The notes beneath the pieces are model-generated. The model saw nothing but the letters and a program-made list of their open reading frames with translations. It was not told where the DNA came from and searched no databases. Positions 51,180 to 60,211 of a stretch of 64,000 nt of DNA are shown here, piece by piece. This DNA comes from an uncultured Roseicyclus sp. (GTDB taxonomy: Bacteria > Pseudomonadota > Alphaproteobacteria > Rhodobacterales > Rhodobacteraceae): positions 186,001-250,000 of the forward strand of contig CANLXA010000005.1 of NCBI GenBank assembly GCA_947494975.1, read 5' to 3'. The position numbers and the translations under genes were made by a program. The stretch's first letter is position 1. Every line of letters starts with the position of its first letter.

Positions 51180-53198
51180 TTGGAAAGTGACGCCGTCGTG
51201 AAACAGGCCCTGGCACGCGCCCTCGAAGATCGTGGATACGACACGCTGACGGCCGTGCAGCAGGCCGTGACCGACCCGGACCTGACCGGCAGGGATTTGT
51301 TGGTGTCCGCGCAGACCGGCTCGGGCAAGACACTCGGCTTCGGGCTGGCCATCGCGCCAGGACTGTTCGGTGAGGCGGAGAGTTTCGGGCCGGCCGGCGC
51401 TCCGCTCGCGCTGATCATCGCGCCGACGCGCGAATTGGCGATGCAGGTGAAACGCGAATTGGCATGGCTTTTCGCGCAGGCCAATGCGGTTCTGGCCTCC
51501 ACCGTGGGGGGCATGGATATGCGCGATGAGCGGCGGGCGCTGGCCCGTGGCGCGCATATCGTCGTGTCAACGCCCGGACGCCTGCGCGATCACATCATGC
51601 GCGGTTCCATCGACCTCAGCGCGCTCAAGGCCGTTATCCTGGACGAAGCCGATGAGATGCTGGATCTGGGCTTTCGGGAAGATCTGGAATTCATCCTCGA
51701 ACAGGCCCCGACCGACCGCCAGACGCTCCTGTTCTCGGCCACGGTTCCCGCGGCCATTGCGAAGCTTGCCGAGAATTATCAGAAGGATGCGGTTCGGATC
51801 GCCACGACAACCGGCGAAAAGCAACATGCCGATATCGAGTACCGGGCGCTGAACGTATCCGCCCGGGACGGGGAAAATGCGATCATCAACGTGCTGCGAT
51901 ATTACGAGGCGCCCAACGCCATCGTTTTTTGCAACACGCGTGCGATGGTGAACCGCTTGACGACGCGGCTGTCCAATCGCGGCTTCTCGGTTGTCGCCCT
52001 GTCAGGCGAGTTGTCGCAAAGCGAGCGGACCCACGCCTTGCAGGCGATGCGGGACGGACGGGCACGGGTATGCGTGGCGACGGACGTCGCGGCGCGGGGT
52101 ATCGATCTCCCCAACCTCGAACTGGTGATCCATGCCGAATTGCCCACCAACCAGGATACGCTGCTGCACCGGTCCGGCCGCACCGGACGCGCGGGGCGCA
52201 AAGGTGTCAGCGCGTTGATCGTGCCGCCCGCCGCCCGGAAAAAGGCGCAGCGGTTGTTGGGATGGGCGAAGCTGACGGCGAATTGGGCCGAAGCGCCATC
52301 CGCCGAGGAGGTGACCGCCAAGGATGATGAGCGGATGCTGGCAAGCTCCGATTGGGAGGGGGAAGTAGAACCCTCGAACCGGGACGCGGTCGATCATCTG
52401 ATCGAAAGGTTCTCGGCAGAGCAACTGGCCGCCGCTTATGTGCGGCTCTACCGCGAGCGCCGCTCGGCACCCGAAGAGCTGTCCGACATCTCCGCGGCCC
52501 CCGCCCCCCGCGCCGCGTTCGGCCCAAGCGTCTGGTTTTCGCTGGAAGGGGGACGCGCCGCCAATGCGGAGCCGCGCCGCATTTTGCCGATGCTGTGCAA
52601 GATGGGGAATGTCTCGCGCGAGGATATCGGGGCCATTCGCATCCAACCCGAAGCGACCCTGATCGAAATTCGCGAAAGCGCCGTATCCGGGTTTCTTGAC
52701 GCGGTGGGCCCGAAGATGGCGCTGGAAAACGGCGCGGCCCTGACCCGCCTGTCGACAACTCCCAATCTGGATCGTGGACCACGTCAGGACAAGCAACCGG
52801 CGTCCAAGCCCGAGCGGGCCCAACCGGAAACATCCACGCAGGTGAGCGGCGCGGCCACGGCCCCTGCCAAGCCCGAGCGCCCTGGCACCACAACGCCTGT
52901 CGATTGGAACGACGATCCCAAGCCGCGCCGCAAGAAACCCAAGCCTGGCGCAAAACCTGTGGGCCGGCCCAAGGCAAAACGCGAAGACGGTGAACAGGCG
53001 GAGGGCAACAAGGCCGAGCCTTGGAAGCGGCGGCACCCAAAAGGCGCGGATGCGCCCAGCAAAGGGCCGAAGCCGCCGACCGGCAAGCCATCGAGCAAGA
53101 AGAACCGGGCACGGCAGGCGTCGAAGGCCACCGCCGACGGGGCGAAGCCCCGCAAGCCGCGAACGCCCAAAGCCAACAAGAACCGTGGGAAGACCTGA
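51180..53198 (+). CDS. DEAD-box RNA helicase with DbpA-type RNA-binding domain
   Basis: An ATP-dependent RNA helicase of about 672-684 residues. Motifs: SAQTGSGKT (I), APTRELAMQV (Ia), STPGRLRDH (Ib), LDEADEML (II), FSATVP (III), ATDVAARGIDLP (V), RSGRTGRAGR (VI). A DbpA/CsdA-like RNA-binding domain lies at about 500-565 (VWFSLEGGRAANAEPRRILP), then a basic Lys/Pro/Arg tail. It probably acts in ribosome assembly or cold response. The start is unsure: TTG 51180 is given, while TTG 51144 and GTG 51198 are in frame. A strong GAGGAGG at 51146-51152 lies upstream of ATC 51159 but of no ATG. Confidence 0.88.
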   Translation: MESDAVVKQALARALEDRGYDTLTAVQQAVTDPDLTGRDLLVSAQTGSGKTLGFGLAIAPGLFGEAESFGPAGAPLALIIAPTRELAMQVKRELAWLFAQANAVLASTVGGMDMRDERRALARGAHIVVSTPGRLRDHIMRGSIDLSALKAVILDEADEMLDLGFREDLEFILEQAPTDRQTLLFSATVPAAIAKLAENYQKDAVRIATTTGEKQHADIEYRALNVSARDGENAIINVLRYYEAPNAIVFCNTRAMVNRLTTRLSNRGFSVVALSGELSQSERTHALQAMRDGRARVCVATDVAARGIDLPNLELVIHAELPTNQDTLLHRSGRTGRAGRKGVSALIVPPAARKKAQRLLGWAKLTANWAEAPSAEEVTAKDDERMLASSDWEGEVEPSNRDAVDHLIERFSAEQLAAAYVRLYRERRSAPEELSDISAAPAPRAAFGPSVWFSLEGGRAANAEPRRILPMLCKMGNVSREDIGAIRIQPEATLIEIRESAVSGFLDAVGPKMALENGAALTRLSTTPNLDRGPRQDKQPASKPERAQPETSTQVSGAATAPAKPERPGTTTPVDWNDDPKPRRKKPKPGAKPVGRPKAKREDGEQAEGNKAEPWKRRHPKGADAPSKGPKPPTGKPSSKKNRARQASKATADGAKPRKPRTPKANKNRGKT

Positions 53199-53201
53199 GG
53201 C

Positions 53202-54449
53202 CTAGCCCCGCGCCGAAACCTTTTTGTCGTAGGCCTTCAACTCGGCCACAAGGCCCGCGCCGGTCGGCACGTCGTTGCGGGCGCAGAATTCTTCCCACAC
53301 GGCGGCCACTGGCAGGTCCCTGGCCTCTTCCGTCAGCATCAGGCGACTGGTGTAGTCCATCTCCGCCTCTGCCGATTGCAACTGAGCCCGCGGCAACAGC
53401 AGCGCACGCAACAGCGCCTTTTGCATATTGCGCGTGCCGATCACCCAAGCGGCTGTCCGGCTGATGGTGGCGTCAAAGAAATCCAACCCGATCCTCGTGC
53501 GATCCAGCAGATCCGCGAAGACCAGCTCCTGCGCCATGGCAAGAATATCGTCGTTCAGAAGGATCACATGGTCGCTGTCCCACCGCATTGGGCGCGACAC
53601 GTGCAGCAGGATCTCATCCAGCGACAGCGCAACGGAACTCAGCTTGTCGGCCACGTTTTCAGTTGGGTGGAAGTGGCCCATATCGAGGCACAGAAGCGTT
53701 TGATTGCGGATCGCGTAGCCGAGGTAGAACTCGTGGCTGCCGATCGTGCAAGCCTCGACCCCGATGCCAAAAAGCTTGCTTTCGACGGCATCGAGCATCT
53801 GCCCCTTATCTTGGCGCTCGGCCAGCATGGTGTCGAGCGAGGCCTCCAGCCGGGCGCGGGCGGCCCTACGGTCTACGGGTATATCCTTGTAGCCGTCGGG
53901 CACCCAGATATTGTTGACGCAGGCACTGCCGAGCTCTGCCCCCATCCGCGCCGCGATCTCGCGGCTGCGGCGGCCATGTTCGATCCAGAAATCCCTGATG
54001 CCCTGATCGGGATGGCTGAGTGTCAGATTATCGTCGGCCTTGGTATGGGCAAAGAAGGTGGGGTTGAAGTCGAGGCCAAGGCCCTGCTCCTTCGCCCAAT
54101 CCACCCACCGGGCGAAGTGGGTAAACTCGATGTCGTCTCGATCCGGCGTGGCGTCGGTGTCCAGATACATCGCGTGCAGGTTCAACCTGTGCTTGCCCGG
54201 GATCTGCCCATAGGCGAATTCCAGATCGGCGCGCAGCTCATCGGGCGTTCGGGCGCGGCCGGGATGATTGCCGGTGGCCTGGATACCGCCGCCGGAGGCG
54301 CCGGTCCTGGCCTCGAATCCGACGACATCATCGCCCTGCCAGCAGTGCATCGAAATCGGGATGGCCCTCAGGCGCTCCATGGCGGCTTCGGCGTCCACAC
54401 CCCAATCCGCAAAAATCGCACGGGCGGTATCGTAGCTTTGTCTGGTCAT
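53202..54449 (-). CDS. rhaI: L-rhamnose isomerase
   Basis: A 415-residue isomerase of the RhaA type, converting L-rhamnose to L-rhamnulose. IPISMHCWQGDDVVGFE, IQATGNHPGRA, HAMYLD, DMGHFHPTENVADKLSS and MRWDSDHVILLND carry the metal-binding His, Glu and Asp residues. ATG 54449 is preceded by a GGGGGCGAGGA-type site. It lies 13 bp after rhaD on the same strand (rhaDI operon), and stop to stop 3 bp from the helicase gene. The order matches the Rhizobium leguminosarum rhamnose locus. Confidence 0.95.
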   Translation of the reverse strand: MTRQSYDTARAIFADWGVDAEAAMERLRAIPISMHCWQGDDVVGFEARTGASGGGIQATGNHPGRARTPDELRADLEFAYGQIPGKHRLNLHAMYLDTDATPDRDDIEFTHFARWVDWAKEQGLGLDFNPTFFAHTKADDNLTLSHPDQGIRDFWIEHGRRSREIAARMGAELGSACVNNIWVPDGYKDIPVDRRAARARLEASLDTMLAERQDKGQMLDAVESKLFGIGVEACTIGSHEFYLGYAIRNQTLLCLDMGHFHPTENVADKLSSVALSLDEILLHVSRPMRWDSDHVILLNDDILAMAQELVFADLLDRTRIGLDFFDATISRTAAWVIGTRNMQKALLRALLLPRAQLQSAEAEMDYTSRLMLTEEARDLPVAAVWEEFCARNDVPTGAGLVAELKAYDKKVSARG

Positions 54450-54462
54450 ATCCTCGCCCCCT

Positions 54463-56565
54463 TTATCGTGTGAAGGCCTGAACATTGCCGGCGTCCACAT
54501 TGATGATGTTGCCCGTGGACTTCGCGGATGTGTCGGCGGCGAAGAAGTAAGCGGCTTCGGCAATGTCTTCCGGCAGGACCGAGCGCTTCAGCATGGAGCG
54601 TTCGCGATACATCTCCTCCAACCCTTCCTTGTCAGTCCCATAGGTCGAGGCGCGTTGATCGAGCCACTCCCCCTGCCAGATCTTGGATCCGCGCAGAACG
54701 GCATCCGGGTTCACCACGTTCACGCGGATGCCCGCCTCCGCCCCCTCCAGCGCCAAACAGCGGGCCAGGTGCAACTCGCTGGCTTTCGCGGTGCAATAGG
54801 CCGACGCGTTGGGGCTGGCGGCCAACCCGTTCTTCGATCCGATGAAGACGATGGAGCCACCCATATCCTGCACCCGCATCAGCTTGAACGCCTCGCGGCT
54901 GACAAGGAAATACCCGGTGCTGAGGATATCCATGTTCTTCTGCCACAGCGCGAGCGAGGTGTCTTCCACCGGGGCCGACGACGCGATCCCGGCATTCGAG
55001 ACAAGAATATCGATGCCGCCATATTCCACCGCGGCGTCCGCGAAGGCCTGCGCAACAGCGCCTTCGCTGGTCACGTTCATTGGCACCTTGCGCACCACAT
55101 CGCCTGAGTATCGCGCGGCGAGGGCCTCGCTTGTTGCCGACAGCGCCTCTTCATCGATATCGGCCAACACGACGCAGGCACCTTCGGCGAGGTAACGTTC
55201 CGCCGTGGCGGAGCCGATGCCGCCAGCTCCCCCAGTCACAAGAGCAACCCTACCCGCCAGAGATTTCGGCTTGGGCATGCGTTGCAGCTTCGCCTCTTCC
55301 AGAAGCCAGTACTCGATGTCGAAGGCCTCCTGTTCCGGCAGGCCTTGATACCTGCTGACGGCACTTGCCCCGCGCATCACGTTGATCGCGTTGATGTAGA
55401 ATTCCCCTGAAATGCGCGCGGTGGCCTTATCCTTGGCGAAGGTGATCATGCCGACGCCCGGCACGAGGTAGACCACCGCGTTGGGGTCTCGCATCGGCGG
55501 GCTGTCGGCGCGTTTGCAGCGTTCATAATAGGCGGCATAATCGTCCCGATAGGCCGCCACTTGGTCGGGCAGAGCCTTCAGAACCGCGTCGACATCCGCC
55601 GCTGCCGGATCGAAACCGACAACGAGAGGCCGGATTTTCGTGCGCAGGAAATGATCGGGGCAGGACGTGCCAAGTGCGGCAAGCGCCTCCATGTCCTTCG
55701 AATTCACGAAGTCCAGAACAGCATCGCTGTCCTCGAAATGCCCGACCATGTGCTGCTGACCGGACACCATGCCCCGGATCGCGGGCATCAGGCGCGCGGC
55801 CACGGCGCGCCGGTCAAGCGCAGGCAGGCTGGTGTGGATTGCCCCACCAAAGGCCGGTTTGCCAGCCGTCTTGGCGTCAAACCAATCCATCGCGCGCTGG
55901 ATCACATCAAGCGTCAGCGCGTAGCACGCCTCGGCCTCGTCATCCCATGTGAACAGGCCATGGCTTTCCAGAACGACACCTTTGGCCGCCGGGTTTTCGA
56001 GGCAGAATGTCTCCAGCCACAGCCCAAGCTCATAGCCCGGGCGCTTCCAGGGCAACCAGCCGATCTCATCCCCGAAAATCTCGGCCGTCAGAGCTTTGGA
56101 CTCCGCCGCCGCGGCAATCGCGATGATCGCGTCGGGGTGCATGTGGTCCACATGTCGTTTCGGCACATAGGCGTGCAGCGGCGTATCGATGGAGGCGGCG
56201 CGCGGGTTCAGATTGAAGGTGCAATGGGGCAGCAAGCCGACCATCTCATCTTCGAATTCAACGCCGCGATAGATGTCTTTCAACGCGCGAAGCTTGTCCA
56301 TGTAGAGCGTGGCGAACCCGTCCATCTTGATGGACCCGACATCGCCACCCGATCCCTTGACCCAGAGCACTTCCGTCCGCTCGCCGGTCAGAGGGTCGAT
56401 CTCCATCACCTTCGCGGATGTGTTCCCGCCCCCGTAATTGGTGATGCGTTTGTCGGAACCCAACAGGTTGGAGCGGTAGAGCAGCTTTTCCGGCTCGCTC
56501 ATGGAGGCCGCCTTGGCCGTGTCCCACTGGTTCGATAACCGACCGTTTTCAGTGACTTCCAACAT
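54463..56565 (-). CDS. rhaD: Bifunctional rhamnulose-1-phosphate aldolase / short-chain dehydrogenase
   Basis: A 700-residue fusion. The N-terminal half is a class II aldolase (GGGNTSAK, zinc histidines in HVDHMHPDAII, VVLESHGLFTW) splitting rhamnulose-1-phosphate into dihydroxyacetone phosphate and L-lactaldehyde. The C-terminal half from about residue 430 is an SDR (VTGGAGGIGSATAERYL, NAGIASS, YCTAK with catalytic Tyr and Lys) that can oxidise lactaldehyde to lactate. Coupling both in one chain avoids release of the aldehyde. GAGGGGGGAT precedes ATG 56565. The RhaR operator palindrome lies upstream. Confidence 0.95.
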   Translation of the reverse strand: MLEVTENGRLSNQWDTAKAASMSEPEKLLYRSNLLGSDKRITNYGGGNTSAKVMEIDPLTGERTEVLWVKGSGGDVGSIKMDGFATLYMDKLRALKDIYRGVEFEDEMVGLLPHCTFNLNPRAASIDTPLHAYVPKRHVDHMHPDAIIAIAAAAESKALTAEIFGDEIGWLPWKRPGYELGLWLETFCLENPAAKGVVLESHGLFTWDDEAEACYALTLDVIQRAMDWFDAKTAGKPAFGGAIHTSLPALDRRAVAARLMPAIRGMVSGQQHMVGHFEDSDAVLDFVNSKDMEALAALGTSCPDHFLRTKIRPLVVGFDPAAADVDAVLKALPDQVAAYRDDYAAYYERCKRADSPPMRDPNAVVYLVPGVGMITFAKDKATARISGEFYINAINVMRGASAVSRYQGLPEQEAFDIEYWLLEEAKLQRMPKPKSLAGRVALVTGGAGGIGSATAERYLAEGACVVLADIDEEALSATSEALAARYSGDVVRKVPMNVTSEGAVAQAFADAAVEYGGIDILVSNAGIASSAPVEDTSLALWQKNMDILSTGYFLVSREAFKLMRVQDMGGSIVFIGSKNGLAASPNASAYCTAKASELHLARCLALEGAEAGIRVNVVNPDAVLRGSKIWQGEWLDQRASTYGTDKEGLEEMYRERSMLKRSVLPEDIAEAAYFFAADTSAKSTGNIINVDAGNVQAFTR

Positions 56566-56651
56566 GCGAAATCCCCCCTCGGGCGCTCGCTCACCCGGCA
56601 TATGTTCTGCCCAAAGCTGCGGCGGTCCGTCCCGAAAGTCAATCATGAATA

Positions 56652-56694
56652 GTCATTTCCAATCATGCTGCGACGCAGAATGATTGGAAATGAC
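56652..56694. promoter_or_regulatory. 43-bp palindrome, candidate RhaR operator
   Basis: Perfect 15-bp arms, GTCATTTCCAATCAT (56652-56666) and its complement (56680-56694), enclose a second 5-bp inverted repeat CTGCG/CGCAG around A56673. Only one base pair of the 21 in the palindrome mismatches (56667/56679). It is the central element between divergent rhaD and rhaR, so it could control both operons. Confidence 0.78.
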
Positions 56695-56754
56695 ATTTAC
56701 TGATTGACAGATTGCGGAAATACAGCCCACGATTGCATGAATGGGAGGGATTCG

Positions 56755-57555
56755 ATGCACGAGAAGGAACGCCACAGAGTTATCCTGTCCGCTGTGCAGG
56801 AGCGCCCCGTGGTAACGGTGCCGGACCTGTGTGCGCTGACCGGTGTGTCGGAGGCGACGATCCGGCGTGACATCAACACGCTCCATATCCAGAACCGCCT
56901 GCGCCGGGTGCGTGGCGGAGCGGAGGCGATCACGCCGCCGCAATTCGTGGGGCTTGCCGGGCGCACCTTCGCGGTGAACCAAACCATGCGCGGGCCGGAG
57001 AAACAGGCCATCGCACGCGCCGCGGTTGAGCTTTGCGATGATGGCGACGCGATCATCATCAACGGCGGTACGACAACCTTTCAGATGGTGCATCCCCTGG
57101 CGATGCGGCGGATGCAGGTCTTCACCAACAGCTTCCCGATTGCCGAACATCTGCTGAACAATTCCAAGAACACCATCATGCTGTCGGGTGGGGTGATCTA
57201 TCGCGAACAGAACATCATCCTGTCGCCCTTCGACAATGACGTGACGCGCAACTTTGCCGCGCGGCGCATGTTCATGGGCGCTCAGGGCCTCGGGCCGCTG
57301 GGTCTGATGGAGGCCGATCCCCTGCTGATCCAGGCGGAACAGAAACTTATCGGGCAGGCCGATGAACTTGTCGTTCTGGTCGACAGCTCGAAATTCGAAA
57401 GTCGGTCCAGCCTCGTGCTCTGCCCGCTTGATCGGATCGACGTCGTCATCACCGATGACGGCATCTCCGACCGGGCCGCAGCCATGCTGGAGGCGGCGGA
57501 GATCAAACTGATCGTGGCACATGCAAGTGCCTCGGCGGAAACCGGATCGGGCTGA
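56755..57555 (+). CDS. rhaR: DeoR-family rhamnose operon repressor
   Basis: A 266-residue DeoR/GlpR regulator. The N-terminal winged helix (VTVPDLCALTGVSEATIRRDINTLH, about 18-42) is followed by RRVRGGAEA. The sugar-phosphate-sensing domain has DGDAIIINGGTTTFQMV and MLSGGVIYREQN. GGGAGGG precedes ATG 56755. It is the first gene of the plus-strand rhamnose operon and probably represses both arms through the 56652-56694 palindrome until a rhamnose-derived phosphate or sugar is bound. A TTGACA at 56704-56709 is a possible -35. Confidence 0.93.
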   Translation: MHEKERHRVILSAVQERPVVTVPDLCALTGVSEATIRRDINTLHIQNRLRRVRGGAEAITPPQFVGLAGRTFAVNQTMRGPEKQAIARAAVELCDDGDAIIINGGTTTFQMVHPLAMRRMQVFTNSFPIAEHLLNNSKNTIMLSGGVIYREQNIILSPFDNDVTRNFAARRMFMGAQGLGPLGLMEADPLLIQAEQKLIGQADELVVLVDSSKFESRSSLVLCPLDRIDVVITDDGISDRAAAMLEAAEIKLIVAHASASAETGSG

Positions 57556-57594
57556 GGGGCCCATCCAAACGCTCATTTCTAGGGAGGATCTGAC

Positions 57595-58599
57595 ATGAGT
57601 ATCACACGGCGTATTTTCGGCGGCACAGCCTTGGCCGCCATGATGTTGGCAGGCGGCGCAGCCTATGCCGACAATCATGAGCCGGTGCGCATCGCATTGG
57701 TTGTGAAGGCGCTTGGCATCGGGTTCTTCGAGGCCGCGGCAGAGGGTGCGGAAGAAGCCGCGGCCGAGCTTGGCAATGTCGAGATCATCTATACCGGCCC
57801 AACCTCCACAACCGCCGAGGGCCAGATCGAGGTGATCAACTCGCTGATCGCGCAAGGCGTGGATGCGATCGCCGTTTCGGCCAACGATCCCGATGCTTTG
57901 GTTCCGGTTTTGCAGCGGGCCATGCAGCGGGGGATCACGGTGATTTCGTGGGATTCCGGCGTGGCGGAAGAGGGCCGCATGCTCCACCTTGCACCGTCCT
58001 CCGACGCGCTGATCGGGCGGACGATCATTCAGCTTGCGGCGGATCATCTGCCCGATGGCGGGCAGGTCGCGGTGCTCTCGGCGACGGCCACTTCGACGAA
58101 CCAGAACACCTGGATCGCCGAGATGAACGCGGTGATGGGCGATTATCCCGATATCGAGGTTGTGGCGACGGTCTATGGCGACGACTTGGCGGACCGGTCC
58201 TATCGAGAGGCCGTCGGCCTGATGCAGACCTATCCCGATCTTGATGCGATCATCGCGCCGACATCGGTGGGTATCGTGGCCGCGGCGCAAGCCGTCGTCG
58301 ATCAGGACATGGTCGGGCAAGTGAACGTGACCGGCCTTGGCCTGCCCTCCGAGATGGCCGGCGCCATCGAAAGCGGCGCATCGCAGAGCTTTGCGATCTG
58401 GAACCCGATCGATCTGGGCTACGCGGCGGCGATGCTGTCCTACAACCTTGCCACCGAGGCTGCGACGGCCGAGGCCGGTGCGACGATCCCGATGGGTCGC
58501 ATGGGCGATTTGGAGCTGGATGACAGCACGACCGGAGCGATGGCCAATCCGTTCACCTACGATGCCTCCAACATCGAGCAGTTCCGCGAGATCTTCTGA
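57595..58599 (+). CDS. rhaS: Rhamnose ABC transporter substrate-binding protein
   Basis: A 334-residue periplasmic sugar-binding protein of the RbsB fold. The signal peptide is residues 1-25 (ending GGAAYAD). VRIALVVKALGIGFFEAAAEGA, INSLIAQGVDAIAVSANDPDAL and TVISWDSGVAEEG are characteristic. AGGGAGGA precedes ATG 57595. It follows rhaR by 39 bp. A stem-loop at 58617-58644 separates it from the ATPase gene and may raise its expression over the rest. Confidence 0.95.
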   Translation: MSITRRIFGGTALAAMMLAGGAAYADNHEPVRIALVVKALGIGFFEAAAEGAEEAAAELGNVEIIYTGPTSTTAEGQIEVINSLIAQGVDAIAVSANDPDALVPVLQRAMQRGITVISWDSGVAEEGRMLHLAPSSDALIGRTIIQLAADHLPDGGQVAVLSATATSTNQNTWIAEMNAVMGDYPDIEVVATVYGDDLADRSYREAVGLMQTYPDLDAIIAPTSVGIVAAAQAVVDQDMVGQVNVTGLGLPSEMAGAIESGASQSFAIWNPIDLGYAAAMLSYNLATEAATAEAGATIPMGRMGDLELDDSTTGAMANPFTYDASNIEQFREIF

Positions 58600-58616
58600 T
58601 CAAAGCGGTCTCCCGG

Positions 58617-58650
58617 CCCGGCGTGCCCTTCGGGATGCGCCGGGTTTGTT
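58617..58650 (+). terminator. Stem-loop attenuator between rhaS and rhaT
   Basis: A 7-bp GC stem (CCCGGCG at 58617-58623 with 58638-58644), with an inner CCC/GGG pair and a TTTGTT tail. Partial termination here would favour binding protein over membrane components. Confidence 0.55.
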
Positions 58651-58678
58651 CCCCCTTCCATTCGGATAGTCGCACCCG

Positions 58679-60211
58679 ATGCAAAACCTCGCCCCCCAGA
58701 TGGACGCGGCGCCCATCGCACCGCTTCTTGAGCTTTCGGGGATCACCAAGACGTTTCCCGGGGTCAAGGCGCTCAACAACGTGTCGCTGGAGCTGTTTCC
58801 CGGTCAAGTCACGGCTTTGATTGGCGAAAACGGCGCGGGAAAATCGACAATCGTGAAGGTTCTGACCGGGATCTACCGCGCCGATGGCGGAACGATCTCC
58901 GTTGATGGTGAGCAGGTCGCCTTCACGTCCGCCGACGATGCCGGAGCTGCGGGTATCACGGCAATCCACCAGGAAACCGTGCTTTTTGACGAGCTGTCCG
59001 TAGCCGAGAACATCTTCATCGGGCACGCGCCGCGCGGGCGGTTCGGCCTGATCGATACGGCGCAGATGAACACGCGCGCGCAGGAGATCCTTGATCGGAT
59101 CGATGCGCCACTATCGGCCACGACGCCTTTGAAGGATCTTGGCATAGCGAACAAACATCTGGTGGCCATCGCGCGCGCCCTGTCGGTCGATGCCCGCGTT
59201 GTTATCATGGATGAGCCCACCGCCGCGCTCTCCCAAAAAGAGATCGAGGAGCTGTATGATCTCGTCGAGCGGCTGAAATCCGAGGGCCGTGCAATCCTCT
59301 TCATCTCTCACAAGTTCGATGAGGTCTTTCGCATCGCCGACCGCTACGCCGTGTTCCGGGATGGAGAGCATGTGGGCGCGGGCCTGATGTCGGACGTGAC
59401 CGAGGGCGATCTTGTCCAGCTGATGGTGGGCCGCGCCGTCGATCAGATCTTTCCGTCCCGCACCCATAGCGCGGGCGCTGAGGTTCTGCGGATCGAAGGC
59501 TACGCCCATCCGACCGAGTTCGACAATATCAACCTGACCCTCAAGGCCGGAGAGATCCTTGGGTTCTACGGGCTTGTCGGCGCCGGACGATCCGAGTTGA
59601 TGCAGGCGATTTTCGGGATCACGCGCCCATCCGCTGGCACCGTCTATGTCGAAGGCGAGGCCTGCACCATCCGGTCGCCCGCCGACGCGATTGCCAACGG
59701 GATCGTCTACGTGCCGGAGGATCGCGGGAAACAGGGCGCGGTGCTGGGGCTGCCCATCTTTCAGAATGTCACCCTGCCCTCCCTCGCCCAGACGTCGCGC
59801 TCCGGCTTTCTCAAGCTGGCCGCCGAGTTTGCGCTGGCGCGCGAATATACCGAACGTCTGGAGTTGCGCGCAGCGGCATTGGATCAGGATGTTGGCAACC
59901 TGTCGGGCGGCAATCAGCAAAAGGTGGTGATCGCAAAATGGCTCGCAACCAAGCCGCGTGTGATCATCCTCGATGAACCGACCAAGGGGATCGATATCGG
60001 GTCAAAGGCCGCAGTCCATGCGTTCATGGCGGAGCTGGCCGCCGACGGATTGGCGGTGATCATGGTCAGCTCTGAGATCCCGGAGATCCTTGGGATGTCG
60101 GATCGGGTCATTGTGATGCGCGAAGGCCTGATCGCGGCTGAATTGCGCCGGGACGAGCTGAGCCCGGAAACGCTTGTGCGCCACGCGGCGGGGATCGGAG
60201 GCCAGGCATGA
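58679..60211 (+). CDS. rhaT: Rhamnose ABC transporter ATP-binding protein (tandem)
   Basis: A 510-residue sugar ABC ATPase with two nucleotide-binding halves. The first has Walker A GENGAGKST and Walker B VVIMDEPTAALS. The second has the degenerate P-loop GLVGAGRSELMQAIFG, signature LSGGNQQKVVIAKWLA and IILDEPTKGIDIG. ATG 58679 is used; ATG 58700 is possible. It overlaps the next permease gene by 4 bp. The name follows the R. leguminosarum rhaSTPQ system, not the E. coli RhaT symporter. Confidence 0.95.
   Translation: MQNLAPQMDAAPIAPLLELSGITKTFPGVKALNNVSLELFPGQVTALIGENGAGKSTIVKVLTGIYRADGGTISVDGEQVAFTSADDAGAAGITAIHQETVLFDELSVAENIFIGHAPRGRFGLIDTAQMNTRAQEILDRIDAPLSATTPLKDLGIANKHLVAIARALSVDARVVIMDEPTAALSQKEIEELYDLVERLKSEGRAILFISHKFDEVFRIADRYAVFRDGEHVGAGLMSDVTEGDLVQLMVGRAVDQIFPSRTHSAGAEVLRIEGYAHPTEFDNINLTLKAGEILGFYGLVGAGRSELMQAIFGITRPSAGTVYVEGEACTIRSPADAIANGIVYVPEDRGKQGAVLGLPIFQNVTLPSLAQTSRSGFLKLAAEFALAREYTERLELRAAALDQDVGNLSGGNQQKVVIAKWLATKPRVIILDEPTKGIDIGSKAAVHAFMAELAADGLAVIMVSSEIPEILGMSDRVIVMREGLIAAELRRDELSPETLVRHAAGIGGQA

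Noticed and set aside
56653-58320. 555-codon open frame on the minus strand
   Set aside because: Antisense of rhaR and rhaS, which have clear domains and ribosome sites; the shadow also runs through the operator palindrome.
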